Assembly: GCA_051879315.1 (NCBI GenBank)
Contig: JBJELW010000047.1
Location: forward strand, 1-5,902
Direction of reading: 5' to 3'
DNA length: 5,902 nucleotides
Source: Roseburia_C sp051879315
GTDB taxonomy: Bacteria > Bacillota > Clostridia > Lachnospirales > Lachnospiraceae
Shown: positions 1-5,709 of the stretch, in pieces
Layout of the letters: each line of letters opens with the position of its first letter
How positions within the stretch are numbered: position 1 is the first letter of the stretch
Program-made: the position numbers and the translations under genes
Notes under the pieces: generated by a model
What the model saw: the letters and a program-made list of their open reading frames with translations, nothing else
Told to the model about the DNA's origin: nothing
Database searches by the model: none

Positions 1-988
1 TTGTATCAGATAAGATAGACCCCATTGTTACATCATAATCTTTCAGAGCAGAAGTATTCAATTCAATTCCATATTTCTTGAAAAAATTAGTTATTGCCAG
101 CGTATAGTCATCGTAAAGCGGAATATCCTCATCCCACTGTTCTATCCCTTCGTACCAGCCTTCACAATAATACAAATTGGATTCGACCAGTGTACCGTCT
201 GAGAAATCATAACCTGCATACTGAAATTCTGCACTTCCGACACCAAGCTGCGCATATGAGCAAACGTACTCTAAATTGCCATCCACATACTCCATCATCC
301 AATACGCCCTATACATTCCGTCAGCGAAATTTCTACCCAGAAGATATTCCTCGCACATGATGTATATATTCCCATCTACCTGAACCGAATGGAGAGAAAG
401 CGCCTCGTCATCGCTTTTACAATACGAAAGACGTGCCACATCATCCACAACACCGTACTGCCAGTCACAGTAAGTGGAAAAAGGAACCTGATCTGCCAAA
501 ACAGCTTCTCCATCCATCTCCTCATACATGCTCATAACAATCTTGTAGTAATCATGGCTATAATAATTCACATCCTCTGCCAGTTCTGTATAACACACTA
601 ACATTTCGTCCGCACCATCCGAATCAAAATCCAGAACCGTTGCACTCATTATTCCGTTGGGGTTCATCCACGTATCATCCGGAGTATGCATAACCCCGTA
701 CTGACTGGCAGCAAACACTCCATATGTTTCCATCAACTCAGACAACTTATCTTGAAAGACTTTTTGGTCATTGATCTCAGCCACATCGCTGCTTTCATCG
801 ACTTCCATCCCCGTTTCATATACTTCCGAATCAATGATTCCTTCATTTTCTGAATCCTTTTGCATACAAATAATAAGAAACCAGATCCCGATTCCCAAAA
901 TTGCCAGTATCACCAGGCCTAAAACAATAACTAGCACGATTTTTCCGGTTTTGTTCTTATCTGACGATTTTTTATCACCACAAAACAT
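1..988 (-). CDS. Membrane-anchored extracytoplasmic protein, function unknown (3' end beyond the window)
   Basis: An uninterrupted frame of 329 codons runs from ATG at 988 to the left edge without a stop, so the C-terminus is missing. The start is set by AAAGGAGA at 997-1004, 8 nt upstream; an ATG at 992-994 is followed at once by a stop. Seen in the sequence: a short basic N-terminus (residues 1-16), one hydrophobic segment (about 17-42), an acidic stretch (about 44-75), then a soluble domain rich in Tyr, Asp and Glu. Residues 119-129 contain the D-x-D-x-D-G-x-D-E loop seen in EF-hand, FG-GAP and VCBS-type calcium sites. The positive-inside rule predicts a cytosolic N-terminus and an exported body. 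There is no lipobox, so it is a signal-anchor protein, not a lipoprotein. It has its own promoter and follows a strong terminator, so it is probably transcribed alone or leads an operon to the left. I do not recognise the family; calcium binding is inference. Confidence 0.85.
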   Translation of the reverse strand, partial: MFCGDKKSSDKNKTGKIVLVIVLGLVILAILGIGIWFLIICMQKDSENEGIIDSEVYETGMEVDESSDVAEINDQKVFQDKLSELMETYGVFAASQYGVMHTPDDTWMNPNGIMSATVLDFDSDGADEMLVCYTELAEDVNYYSHDYYKIVMSMYEEMDGEAVLADQVPFSTYCDWQYGVVDDVARLSYCKSDDEALSLHSVQVDGNIYIMCEEYLLGRNFADGMYRAYWMMEYVDGNLEYVCSYAQLGVGSAEFQYAGYDFSDGTLVESNLYYCEGWYEGIEQWDEDIPLYDDYTLAITNFFKKYGIELNTSALKDYDVTMGSILSDT

Positions 989-1045
989 TCACATTCTCTC
1001 CTTTAGGTATTCTGATAAAGTATTAAACTTGGATTTGACGGTTAC

Positions 1046-1074
1046 ACTATACTCTTTTTCAGTTTTTAATTCAA
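1046..1074 (-). promoter_or_regulatory. Sigma-A-type promoter for the membrane-anchored protein
   Basis: On the minus strand a TTGAAT -35 box (1069-1074) and a TATAGT -10 box (1046-1051) are separated by exactly 17 nt of A-rich sequence. It lies just downstream of the terminator of the preceding gene and about 58 nt upstream of the ATG at 988, leaving a leader of roughly 50 nt. The -35 matches consensus at 4 of 6 positions and the -10 at 5 of 6. Confidence 0.65.
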
Positions 1075-1103
1075 CCCTTCCCTTTTGAGCCACGTTCCCC
1101 CTC

Positions 1104-1153
1104 AAAAAAACAAGGACATGGTGGCTCTTATAACTTTGAACACCATATCCTTG
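1104..1153 (-). terminator. Rho-independent terminator of the wall-binding repeat protein gene
   Basis: Arms at 1141-1153 and 1111-1123 form a 13-bp stem, perfect apart from one G-U pair, with a 17-nt loop. The minus strand then runs into seven consecutive T (plus-strand A at 1104-1110). The structure begins 34 nt past the stop codon at 1188, the expected place for an intrinsic terminator, and separates this gene from the next. Confidence 0.9.
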
Positions 1154-1187
1154 CTGTAAATAAAAGTTCTAATTCAAGACAAATATG

Positions 1188-2624
1188 TTACTGTACCCAT
1201 GCACCATCTGCATTTAAGGTATAACCATCGATGACAGTATCATGTGCCATAGCACCGGAGCTCATGAGGTAATACCATGTATTTCCATCTTTGAGCCAAC
1301 CGGTCTGCATTGCTCCGGAAGCATCCAGATAATACCAGTCATCTCCCTGTTTTGCCCATCCTGTCTTCATAGCACCGGACTCATCCATAAGATACCAGTT
1401 TCCACCGTCACTTACCCAGCCGGTTGCCATCGCTCCGGAGGGTTTCAGATAGTACCAGATACCGCCGTCATTTAACCATCCGGTCTTCATGGTTCCTGAG
1501 GCATTCATGTAGTACCAGTCGCTGCCGTCATAAGTCCACCCGGTGGCCATCCAGCCAGCCGCATCGAAATAGTACCACTCCCCGCCGATTTTCTTCCATG
1601 TGCTCTGTGCGTAGGTTCCATCCGGATACTGATACCACCATCTGCTGCCGGACTGCATCCAACCCTCAGGCAGAGGATTTTCCACCCATGCGCCGGATGC
1701 ACCCACGTAACTGCCGCCTATCCAGGTGGAAACTGCCATGGTGCCGTCGATGTAGAAGTAATACCAGATGCCGCCGATTTTCTGCCAGTCGGTGGCAAGT
1801 GCTCCGGTTTCATTGATGTAATACTGCTTCTCTCCATCCTGGAACCACTGATTCTTCACAATGCTGCCATTCTGGTAATACACCTTCTGACCATTCTCTG
1901 TAGTAACCCAGCCGTTTAAATCCTTATAAACTGCCTTCACGCTCACTGCTCCCTTAGGCATGACGAAGGTTGTGGTAGCACTGGTGGCATTTGCAAAAGT
2001 TACGCTGCCGCTTACCACTTCCCACTTGTCAAATGCCTTTCCCTCTGCGGGAGCATCGGCAGTGATGGTAACCACTGCGCCCTCCTCTGCAGTGGCAACA
2101 GCCTGGCTGTCAACGGCCGCCTTACCGTTGGTTATGGTAATGTCATACTGGGGATTTGGAATGTCTTCTGCAAGAATTAAAATACTCAAATTGCAATTCA
2201 AAACAATTTTCGCTGTATTATAACTGTCCTGCGGTGTATCATTAAGATTCGGAATATCCTTTCCGTTGTAGAACACCGTCATATCTAATGCAAATACATA
2301 CCCATCTTTCACAGCTGCATTAATTGCCAGGGCATATCTCTTACCCGACTCAAAGATATCAGTATCCTCGCATCTGATGTATTCCTCCGTCTCATCATCC
2401 CAGACTGACCAAAAAGTCCAACTCGGATCTATCTCCACCATGTCTCCCAGGAAAATGCCCTCAGTGGTTACGGTCTCACCTGGCACCGGCTTTTTCACCC
2501 CGGTCAGGGTAAGACTTGTGATGGTCTCTGATACTGCCGCCTTGATGGGCATCGCAGGCAGCATCCCCAGTATCATGGCAAATATCAGAAACAGACTAAA
2601 AAAACGCTTCGCTTTTCGTTTCAT
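1188..2624 (-). CDS. Secreted cell-wall-binding repeat protein (InlB-B-like domain plus choline-binding-type repeats)
   Basis: This 478-residue protein starts at an ATG with AGAAGGAG 8 nt upstream. Residues 1-30 are a classic Sec signal peptide: basic MKRKAKR, a hydrophobic core, and a likely cut after the Ala at 29 or 30. About 33-155 is a beta-type domain I cannot name, containing GKRYALAI and GYVF motifs seen in other clostridial surface proteins. About 158-235 resembles the divergent InlB B-repeat family (opening YDITITNGKA, then FDKWEV and TTFVMP, ending VSVKAVYK). Residues 238-478 are about eleven 20-21-residue repeats of the pattern W-x(5-7)-WYY-x(4)-G-x-M-x-T-G, the CW_binding/choline-binding solenoid. 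The family attaches non-covalently to teichoic acid or another wall polymer; which ligand is bound here cannot be told. There is no LPxTG motif and no catalytic domain, so the role is probably structural or adhesive. It has its own promoter and terminator, and the amidase gene lies immediately upstream. Confidence 0.93.
   Translation of the reverse strand: MKRKAKRFFSLFLIFAMILGMLPAMPIKAAVSETITSLTLTGVKKPVPGETVTTEGIFLGDMVEIDPSWTFWSVWDDETEEYIRCEDTDIFESGKRYALAINAAVKDGYVFALDMTVFYNGKDIPNLNDTPQDSYNTAKIVLNCNLSILILAEDIPNPQYDITITNGKAAVDSQAVATAEEGAVVTITADAPAEGKAFDKWEVVSGSVTFANATSATTTFVMPKGAVSVKAVYKDLNGWVTTENGQKVYYQNGSIVKNQWFQDGEKQYYINETGALATDWQKIGGIWYYFYIDGTMAVSTWIGGSYVGASGAWVENPLPEGWMQSGSRWWYQYPDGTYAQSTWKKIGGEWYYFDAAGWMATGWTYDGSDWYYMNASGTMKTGWLNDGGIWYYLKPSGAMATGWVSDGGNWYLMDESGAMKTGWAKQGDDWYYLDASGAMQTGWLKDGNTWYYLMSSGAMAHDTVIDGYTLNADGAWVQ
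1191..1913 (-). repeat. Tandem 60-63-bp repeats encoding the wall-binding solenoid
   Basis: The DNA encoding residues 238-478 is a degenerate tandem array with a 60-63-bp period. The best-kept units are at residues 361-462, each carrying DWYY/TWYYL followed by SGAM and TGW. Near residues 301-315 a shorter cap-like unit (IGGSYVGASGAWV) breaks the array. It resembles the true C-terminal cap (VIDGYTLNADGAWV, residues 464-477). The array therefore reads as two blocks, 238-315 and 320-478. Such repeats are prone to unit gain and loss by recombination. Confidence 0.88.
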
Positions 2625-2661
2625 ATGTTGTTCTCCTTCTTAAATGTCTATCTAATTTTTT

Positions 2662-2690
2662 ATTATAGGGATACCCCTAAGAAAAAGCAA
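2662..2690 (-). promoter_or_regulatory. Promoter of the wall-binding repeat protein gene
   Basis: On the minus strand TTGCTT (2685-2690) and a perfect TATAAT (2662-2667) are 17 nt apart. Transcription would start near 2655, leaving a leader of about 30 nt that carries the AGAAGGAG ribosome binding site at 2633-2640. The spacer holds an imperfect inverted repeat (TAGGG and CCCTA arms, about 2666-2679), a possible weak operator. The -35 box sits inside the T-tract of the upstream hairpin at 2694-2751. Confidence 0.7.
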
Positions 2691-2693
2691 GGA

Positions 2694-2751
2694 AGTTACA
2701 GTTGCAATTAACGGTGGATTCTGCTACCACCAGTTGCCTGCAACTGTAACT
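2694..2751 (-). terminator. Hairpin and probable terminator after the amidase gene
   Basis: Arms at 2739-2751 and 2694-2706 form a perfect 13-bp stem, with a second 5-bp GGTGG/CCACC stem nested inside (2713-2717 with 2727-2731). On the minus strand the stem is followed by TCCTTGCTTTTTC, a modest and slightly displaced T-tract, so termination may be partial. It lies 31 nt past the amidase stop. A third copy of the arm core, CAGTTGC at 2731-2737, could pair instead with 2740-2746 and break up the main stem. Confidence 0.6.
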
Positions 2752-2781
2752 CCATGATTTTCTGGATACAAAAACTCAATT

Positions 2782-3843
2782 TTACTCTCCCGCTGCGAAA
2801 TAGCTGTCTATTCCATCCGCGATGCCTTCTGCGATCTTCCACTGATAACTGTCCGTAGCCATGTTGGCATCCTCTGTGGGGTTGGTCATATATCCCATCT
2901 CCACGATAGTCACCGGCACCTGGCACCAGTTGATACCACTCATGGTATCCGTCTCCCACACATACTCTTTCCGACATCCCGTGGCACTTACCAGGGAATC
3001 CAGAACACACTGGGACAATCGCTTGCTTTCAGGGGCAAGATATCCATTATAGGGATTTGAGGAAGTCTGGCAGATAGTCATGGCTCCATTTACGGAGGAG
3101 TCCGTGGAACCATTGGCATGAATTCGGATAAACGCATCCGCATTTGCATTGTTTGCCACCTGGGCCCGTTCGCTGTTGCTGATGTTTACATCTGCGGTGG
3201 TGCGGACCATGATGACCTGATATCCCCGATTGGTAAGTTCCTGCTCCAGCTTTTGCGAAACCATTAATGTAAGCTCATACTCCGCCAGTCCACTGACACA
3301 GCCGGAAGTACCGGAGGTTACCTTTGCTTTTGTTTCGGTGGCTCCCGGTCCGATGGGCTCCTGCTCACTATTTCCTGTTTTCTGATGTCCGGCATCGATT
3401 ACCACCACATATCCACTGGGCAGTTCCTCCTCCGTCACCAGGTAATCTTTGTGTACATAATAGTTGTTCCCATCTATAGAAACCTGGTAAAATTCTCCAT
3501 TTTCCCCTACTACGGTGACAGATTCCCGTCTGTTCAGTATGTCATATACTTCACTTTCTGTGGAAGGAGCAATCCGTACATTCACCCGGTCACTGGCATA
3601 TAACGTGATGGGATCAATAGGTGTGGTCTGGTCCTCCGGTTCCGTTTCTGTTTCCGGGACTTCGCTATCGTCCTCAGCTGGCTCTATGTATGCAGTCACT
3701 TCGGTCGCAGCTTCTGTTGTGATCTCCTCGGTTGTGAATTCCTGTCCATCTGTTTTTGCGGTTGTCCCGCATCCTGCCGACAGTAATAGTATACCGATTA
3801 AAAATAGTGTCAGGCATGCGCCTTTTCTTTTGTTGGTTTTCAC
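2782..3843 (-). CDS. N-acetylmuramoyl-L-alanine amidase lipoprotein (SH3 plus Amidase_3)
   Basis: This zinc amidase should cut the bond between N-acetylmuramic acid and L-Ala of the stem peptide, acting at the outer face of the membrane. The 353-residue protein starts at GTG; GAGAGAGGGA lies 7 nt upstream and an in-frame stop close behind rules out a longer start. Residues 1-25 are a lipoprotein signal ending in LLSAGC (lipidated Cys25). About 30-75 is a Thr/Glu/Pro-rich linker. About 80-136 is a bacterial SH3 domain (RVNVRIAPSTES, then YYVHKDYL). About 145-350 is Amidase_3, with zinc ligands His153 (VVIDAGHQ), Glu188 (GLAEYEL) and His242 (IRIHANGS), and catalytic Glu315 (TIVEMGYMTNPTED). All key residues are present and the length is normal, so it looks active. 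It follows the DUF3298-like lipoprotein gene by 49 bp, probably as one operon. A weak own promoter (TTGAAA at 3891-3896, AATAAA at 3867-3872, 18-nt spacer) is also possible. Confidence 0.95.
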   Translation of the reverse strand: MKTNKRKGACLTLFLIGILLLSAGCGTTAKTDGQEFTTEEITTEAATEVTAYIEPAEDDSEVPETETEPEDQTTPIDPITLYASDRVNVRIAPSTESEVYDILNRRESVTVVGENGEFYQVSIDGNNYYVHKDYLVTEEELPSGYVVVIDAGHQKTGNSEQEPIGPGATETKAKVTSGTSGCVSGLAEYELTLMVSQKLEQELTNRGYQVIMVRTTADVNISNSERAQVANNANADAFIRIHANGSTDSSVNGAMTICQTSSNPYNGYLAPESKRLSQCVLDSLVSATGCRKEYVWETDTMSGINWCQVPVTIVEMGYMTNPTEDANMATDSYQWKIAEGIADGIDSYFAAGE

Positions 3844-3892
3844 TGTTCTATCCCTCTCTCTATTGATTTATTTTGAACTCTACAGCACGGTT

Positions 3893-4672
3893 TCAACGTA
3901 CACGCGCTGTTTCCACCGAATCCCAAAACAGCGGATTATAGTAAAAGAACACAACACGCTCCTCTGTAATATAGTAGTCCCACTCATTTATATCAAAATA
4001 GTCCAATCCCAACAAATTCTGCAGCTGCTCTCCAATTTCGTCTTCCGTCTCATACACAAAATTTGAAACTTGCACTATTTCACCGGTGCCGCAATCGATG
4101 GTTATACCATCAAAAGCGGAATAGGGATGTGCACCACCCATATAACAGACATTATTGTATACGATACTGATATAATCATCCCCAACATAAGTAAAATACT
4201 GAAAAATCAGGCTGTCATAGGGAGTGTCTCCTGCCTCTGCTTCATCTCCAACGTAAATCTCCGCATCTGAGCAATATCCTTCCCGGATGGAATCGTAATA
4301 GCTTTGCAGGGTTTCATTTAGCACCGCAGGATAACTGTCATCAAAATAGAAGCACTCCATGTCATAATAAAAGCCCACACTTCCATCAGAGTTACTAAAT
4401 TCTTCATGCTCCTGTTTCATGGTTCCATATTTTGTGTAATCCCGTTCCACCGACTCCTCAGTCAAAATGCGGTATTCATTTTCTGAAATCTCAGAACCTT
4501 GTTCCTCTGTCGCTGTCTCTGAATCCAATTCCACAATGCTCTCTGTTACGATTTCCTCGGGCTCATTTTGCCCGGGATCTTCCGGAGATGGCTCCTTGGC
4601 TCCGCAGGCGGTCAGAAGCATACATGCTCCGACCATGCAACAATAAAAAACTACGTTAACTTTTTTCTTCAT
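3893..4672 (-). CDS. DUF3298/RsiV-like lipoprotein, function unknown
   Basis: This 259-residue lipoprotein starts at ATG 4672, where GGGAGAAG lies 7 nt upstream. An in-frame ATG at 4702 would add ten hydrophilic residues ahead of the signal peptide and has no ribosome binding site. The signal peptide (MKKK, then a hydrophobic stretch) ends in LLTAC, lipidating Cys23. About 24-65 is an acidic linker. About 100-245 matches the PdaC/RsiV-type fold in outline: YPAVLNETLQSYYDS helix, a strand with DDYISIVYNN, then the diagnostic GGAHP (179-183) and DCGTGEIVQVSNF. The protein ends with VVFFYYNP and a short divergent tail ending in RVR. In this family the module occurs as the extracellular half of anti-sigma factor RsiV, which senses lysozyme, and as a stand-alone domain; here there is no cytoplasmic anti-sigma part. 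It probably senses or binds an envelope ligand, which is inference. It is likely co-transcribed with the downstream amidase. Confidence 0.88.
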   Translation of the reverse strand: MKKKVNVVFYCCMVGACMLLTACGAKEPSPEDPGQNEPEEIVTESIVELDSETATEEQGSEISENEYRILTEESVERDYTKYGTMKQEHEEFSNSDGSVGFYYDMECFYFDDSYPAVLNETLQSYYDSIREGYCSDAEIYVGDEAEAGDTPYDSLIFQYFTYVGDDYISIVYNNVCYMGGAHPYSAFDGITIDCGTGEIVQVSNFVYETEDEIGEQLQNLLGLDYFDINEWDYYITEERVVFFYYNPLFWDSVETARVR

Positions 4673-4679
4673 GTTATTT

Positions 4680-4687
4680 CTTCTCCC
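4680..4687 (-). promoter_or_regulatory. Ribosome binding site that sets the lipoprotein start
   Basis: GGGAGAAG on the minus strand lies 7 nt before ATG 4672. The alternative in-frame ATG at 4702 has only AT-rich sequence upstream, so the shorter, signal-peptide-first protein is preferred. Confidence 0.75.
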
Positions 4688-4706
4688 ATTATATATATTC
4701 ATCTAT

Positions 4707-4733
4707 TTTATATTCTGATGGCCTCACTGTACA
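4707..4733 (-). promoter_or_regulatory. Weak candidate promoter of the lipoprotein-amidase unit
   Basis: TATAAA (4707-4712) on the minus strand is preceded by TGTACA (4728-4733), a 4-of-6 match to the -35 consensus, but the spacer is only 15 nt. The location is right, about 35 nt upstream of ATG 4672, and nothing better is visible before the hairpin at 4807. An activator-dependent or non-sigma-A promoter is equally possible. Confidence 0.3.
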
Positions 4734-4772
4734 TTTGCCTTTTGTGTGATCTGTAACGATTTGTACTTCGGC

Positions 4773-4790
4773 GATACGATAAACCGTATC
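4773..4790. repeat. Inverted repeat upstream of the lipoprotein gene
   Basis: GATACG and CGTATC, perfect 6-bp arms, are separated by 6 nt. The site is about 100 nt upstream of the lipoprotein start and about 40 nt upstream of the weak promoter candidate. It could be an activator or repressor site; no regulator gene is in the window and the repeat is short enough to be chance. Confidence 0.35.
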
Positions 4791-4806
4791 TTAGAAATAA
4801 TAGATC

Positions 4807-4833
4807 TCTGTATCTGTTCCAAACAGGTACAGA
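4807..4833 (-). terminator. Stem-loop downstream of the Rpn remnant, possible weak terminator
   Basis: Arms TCTGTA and TACAGA (6 bp), one mismatch, then CTGTT and AACAG (5 bp) close a 3-nt loop, giving a compact 27-nt hairpin. It lies 37 nt past the stop of the Rpn remnant. On the minus strand it is followed by GATCTATTATTTC, which is T-rich but not a clean T-run, so termination would be inefficient. It may simply be the end of the old nuclease gene. Confidence 0.45.
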
Positions 4834-4869
4834 CTTCTCCAGAGTTTCACGCAGATTGCATGAAATATC

Positions 4870-5203
4870 TTACATCCGGCTTGTAAATTCCTCAATAGAT
4901 CCAGACTTCGCCGCGAGCTTATGCCATTTCTTCAGAGTATCCAAATTCTTCTCTGTCATAACCTTTGTCTTCAGTTCCTCGGATATGGTGCCACAGTCTT
5001 CTAACAATTCGAGAATAGCTTCCGCTTTTCCCTCAGCTTTTCCGGCAGCATTTGTCTTCGATTCTCTTGGGAAGATCCCCCTCATCCTCATTCTGAGCTT
5101 CCACGTTGTAACTGACTTGCATCTCATCCGTGGCGTAAACATCCAAACGTACACTTCGAAAATCCGAGCTTATTAAGATACTGTGCTCCGTAAACGGTAC
5201 AGG
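4870..5203 (-). pseudogene. Rpn-family PD-(D/E)XK nuclease/transposase remnant with internal deletion
   Basis: Two pieces of one gene lie in different frames. The upstream frame (about 5203-5063) reads EHSILISSDFRSVRLDVYAT, then NVEAQNEDEGDLPKR, the active-site half of Rpn-type recombination-promoting nucleases, with Asp in RLDVY and the E-x-Q pair; it stops at 5033-5035. The downstream frame (from about 5052 to the stop at 4870) carries the family's C-terminus: GKAEGKAEAILELLED, then ISEEL, KKWHKLAAK and SIEEF. In intact members LPKR is followed by a long core of roughly 150-200 residues before this tail; here the two ends are almost fused near 5049-5063, with loss of frame. The N-terminus is also missing, and an in-frame TGA lies at 5204-5206. 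The 94-codon frame 5154-4870 is intact but only its last 60 or so residues resemble the family. Intact members show nuclease activity and promote RecA-independent recombination; this copy should not work. Confidence 0.85.
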
Positions 5204-5221
5204 TCAGACTATCATGTCATG

Positions 5222-5250
5222 ATTATACCCCACACAAAAATAGTTTGCAA
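5222..5250 (-). promoter_or_regulatory. Near-consensus promoter reading into the Rpn remnant
   Basis: TTGCAA (5245-5250) and a perfect TATAAT (5222-5227) on the minus strand are 17 nt apart. Transcription would begin near 5215 and enter the Rpn remnant directly. It lies 14 nt beyond the stop of the DUF3592-like gene. No gene with a good ribosome binding site follows, so it is probably the surviving promoter of the decayed nuclease gene, or it makes a non-coding transcript. Confidence 0.6.
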
Positions 5251-5264
5251 GAAAACGTGAATCC

Positions 5265-5570
5265 TTAAATGCTTGTCTTGCCATTATTATTTGTAATAAA
5301 AGACTCTGCAGGGTTACATGGGTTGTAACTAACCATAGCAGAGCTTCCTACTACTGTGTTTCCCATTACAGGAACTCTTTTCTGCCCAATGGGCAGGAAG
5401 CCAAGTTTAATTTTTGCACTCTTTAATTTCAGGCTCTCTGTGACAACATAGTTGTTGCCGTCAACCTTATATTCAACAGAAATCATCGTGGGAGAATCCT
5501 GACCTTTAACTTTGAGTTCTTTTACATATCCAACCATTGTCTGAGTACAATTTGCTTTGTTTACTTTCAT
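5265..5570 (-). CDS. Small DUF3592-like protein, function unknown
   Basis: This 101-residue protein starts at ATG 5570; AAAGGA lies 10 nt upstream (5581-5586) and a second AGGAAAG sits closer. The body has the layout of DUF3592-type beta domains: VGYVKELKVKGQ, then MISVEYKVDGNNYVV, then TVVGSSAMVSYNPCNPAESFI near the C-terminus, where YNP-x-NP-x-x-[AS]-[YF] is characteristic. Unlike many relatives it has no transmembrane segment and no signal peptide, so it should be cytosolic. Its middle (residues 46-68, with GFLPIGQKRVPVMG) suggests a clostridial subfamily. It appears monocistronic; no clear terminator separates it from the Rpn remnant downstream, so read-through is likely. The family assignment is from motif resemblance only. 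Confidence 0.8.
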   Translation of the reverse strand: MKVNKANCTQTMVGYVKELKVKGQDSPTMISVEYKVDGNNYVVTESLKLKSAKIKLGFLPIGQKRVPVMGNTVVGSSAMVSYNPCNPAESFITNNNGKTSI

Positions 5571-5604
5571 TCTTTCCTGGTCCTTTCTGATAAAATCTCC
5601 GCTG

Positions 5605-5638
5605 CGATATCTTATATCGTAAAGCTGTTCTGTACTAA
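5605..5638 (-). promoter_or_regulatory. Candidate promoter with palindromic operator for the DUF3592-like gene
   Basis: A -10-like TATAAG (5611-5616) on the minus strand sits inside a perfect inverted repeat, CGATAT and ATATCG with a 3-nt centre (5605-5619). A poor -35, TTAGTA (5633-5638), is 16 nt upstream. The site lies about 35 nt before the ATG. A palindrome covering the -10 box is a usual repressor-site arrangement, but the -35 is weak and the repeat is AT-rich. Confidence 0.35.
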
Positions 5639-5709
5639 CAATACTGGTGCAGAGGCTATATATTGGGGGGGTAACTGCTACATATTAGGCCACTTATTTC
5701 TCGCCATTT

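Noticed and set aside
94..1088. Three plus-strand open frames opposite the membrane-anchored protein
   Set aside because: They have no ribosome binding sites or recognisable products, while the minus strand has a clear 329-codon gene with signal anchor and promoter.
1242..1816. Plus-strand and alternative-frame open frames across the repeat region
   Set aside because: They are antisense or out-of-frame shadows of the tandem repeats, whose composition suppresses stops in several frames.
1191..1913. Tandem DNA repeats as a CRISPR array or satellite
   Set aside because: The repeats are coding, degenerate and contiguous with no spacers; they encode the W-YY-G-M wall-binding units.
2708..3052. 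Alternative frames around the end of the amidase gene
   Set aside because: Out-of-frame shadows; the amidase frame carries every catalytic motif up to its stop at 2782.
3883..3909. CAGCACG/CGCGCTG inverted repeat between the lipoprotein and amidase genes as a terminator
   Set aside because: It overlaps the stop codon region, needs a G-U pair, has a 13-nt loop and no T-run follows, so termination is unlikely.
4673..4702. Ten-codon N-terminal extension of the lipoprotein from ATG 4702
   Set aside because: No ribosome binding site precedes it and it would place hydrophilic residues before the signal peptide; ATG 4672 has GGGAGAAG at 7 nt.
4870..5154. The intact 94-codon frame as a genuine small gene
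   Set aside because: Only its last 60 or so residues resemble the Rpn C-terminus; the first third is the nuclease active-site region read out of frame, and no ribosome binding site was found.
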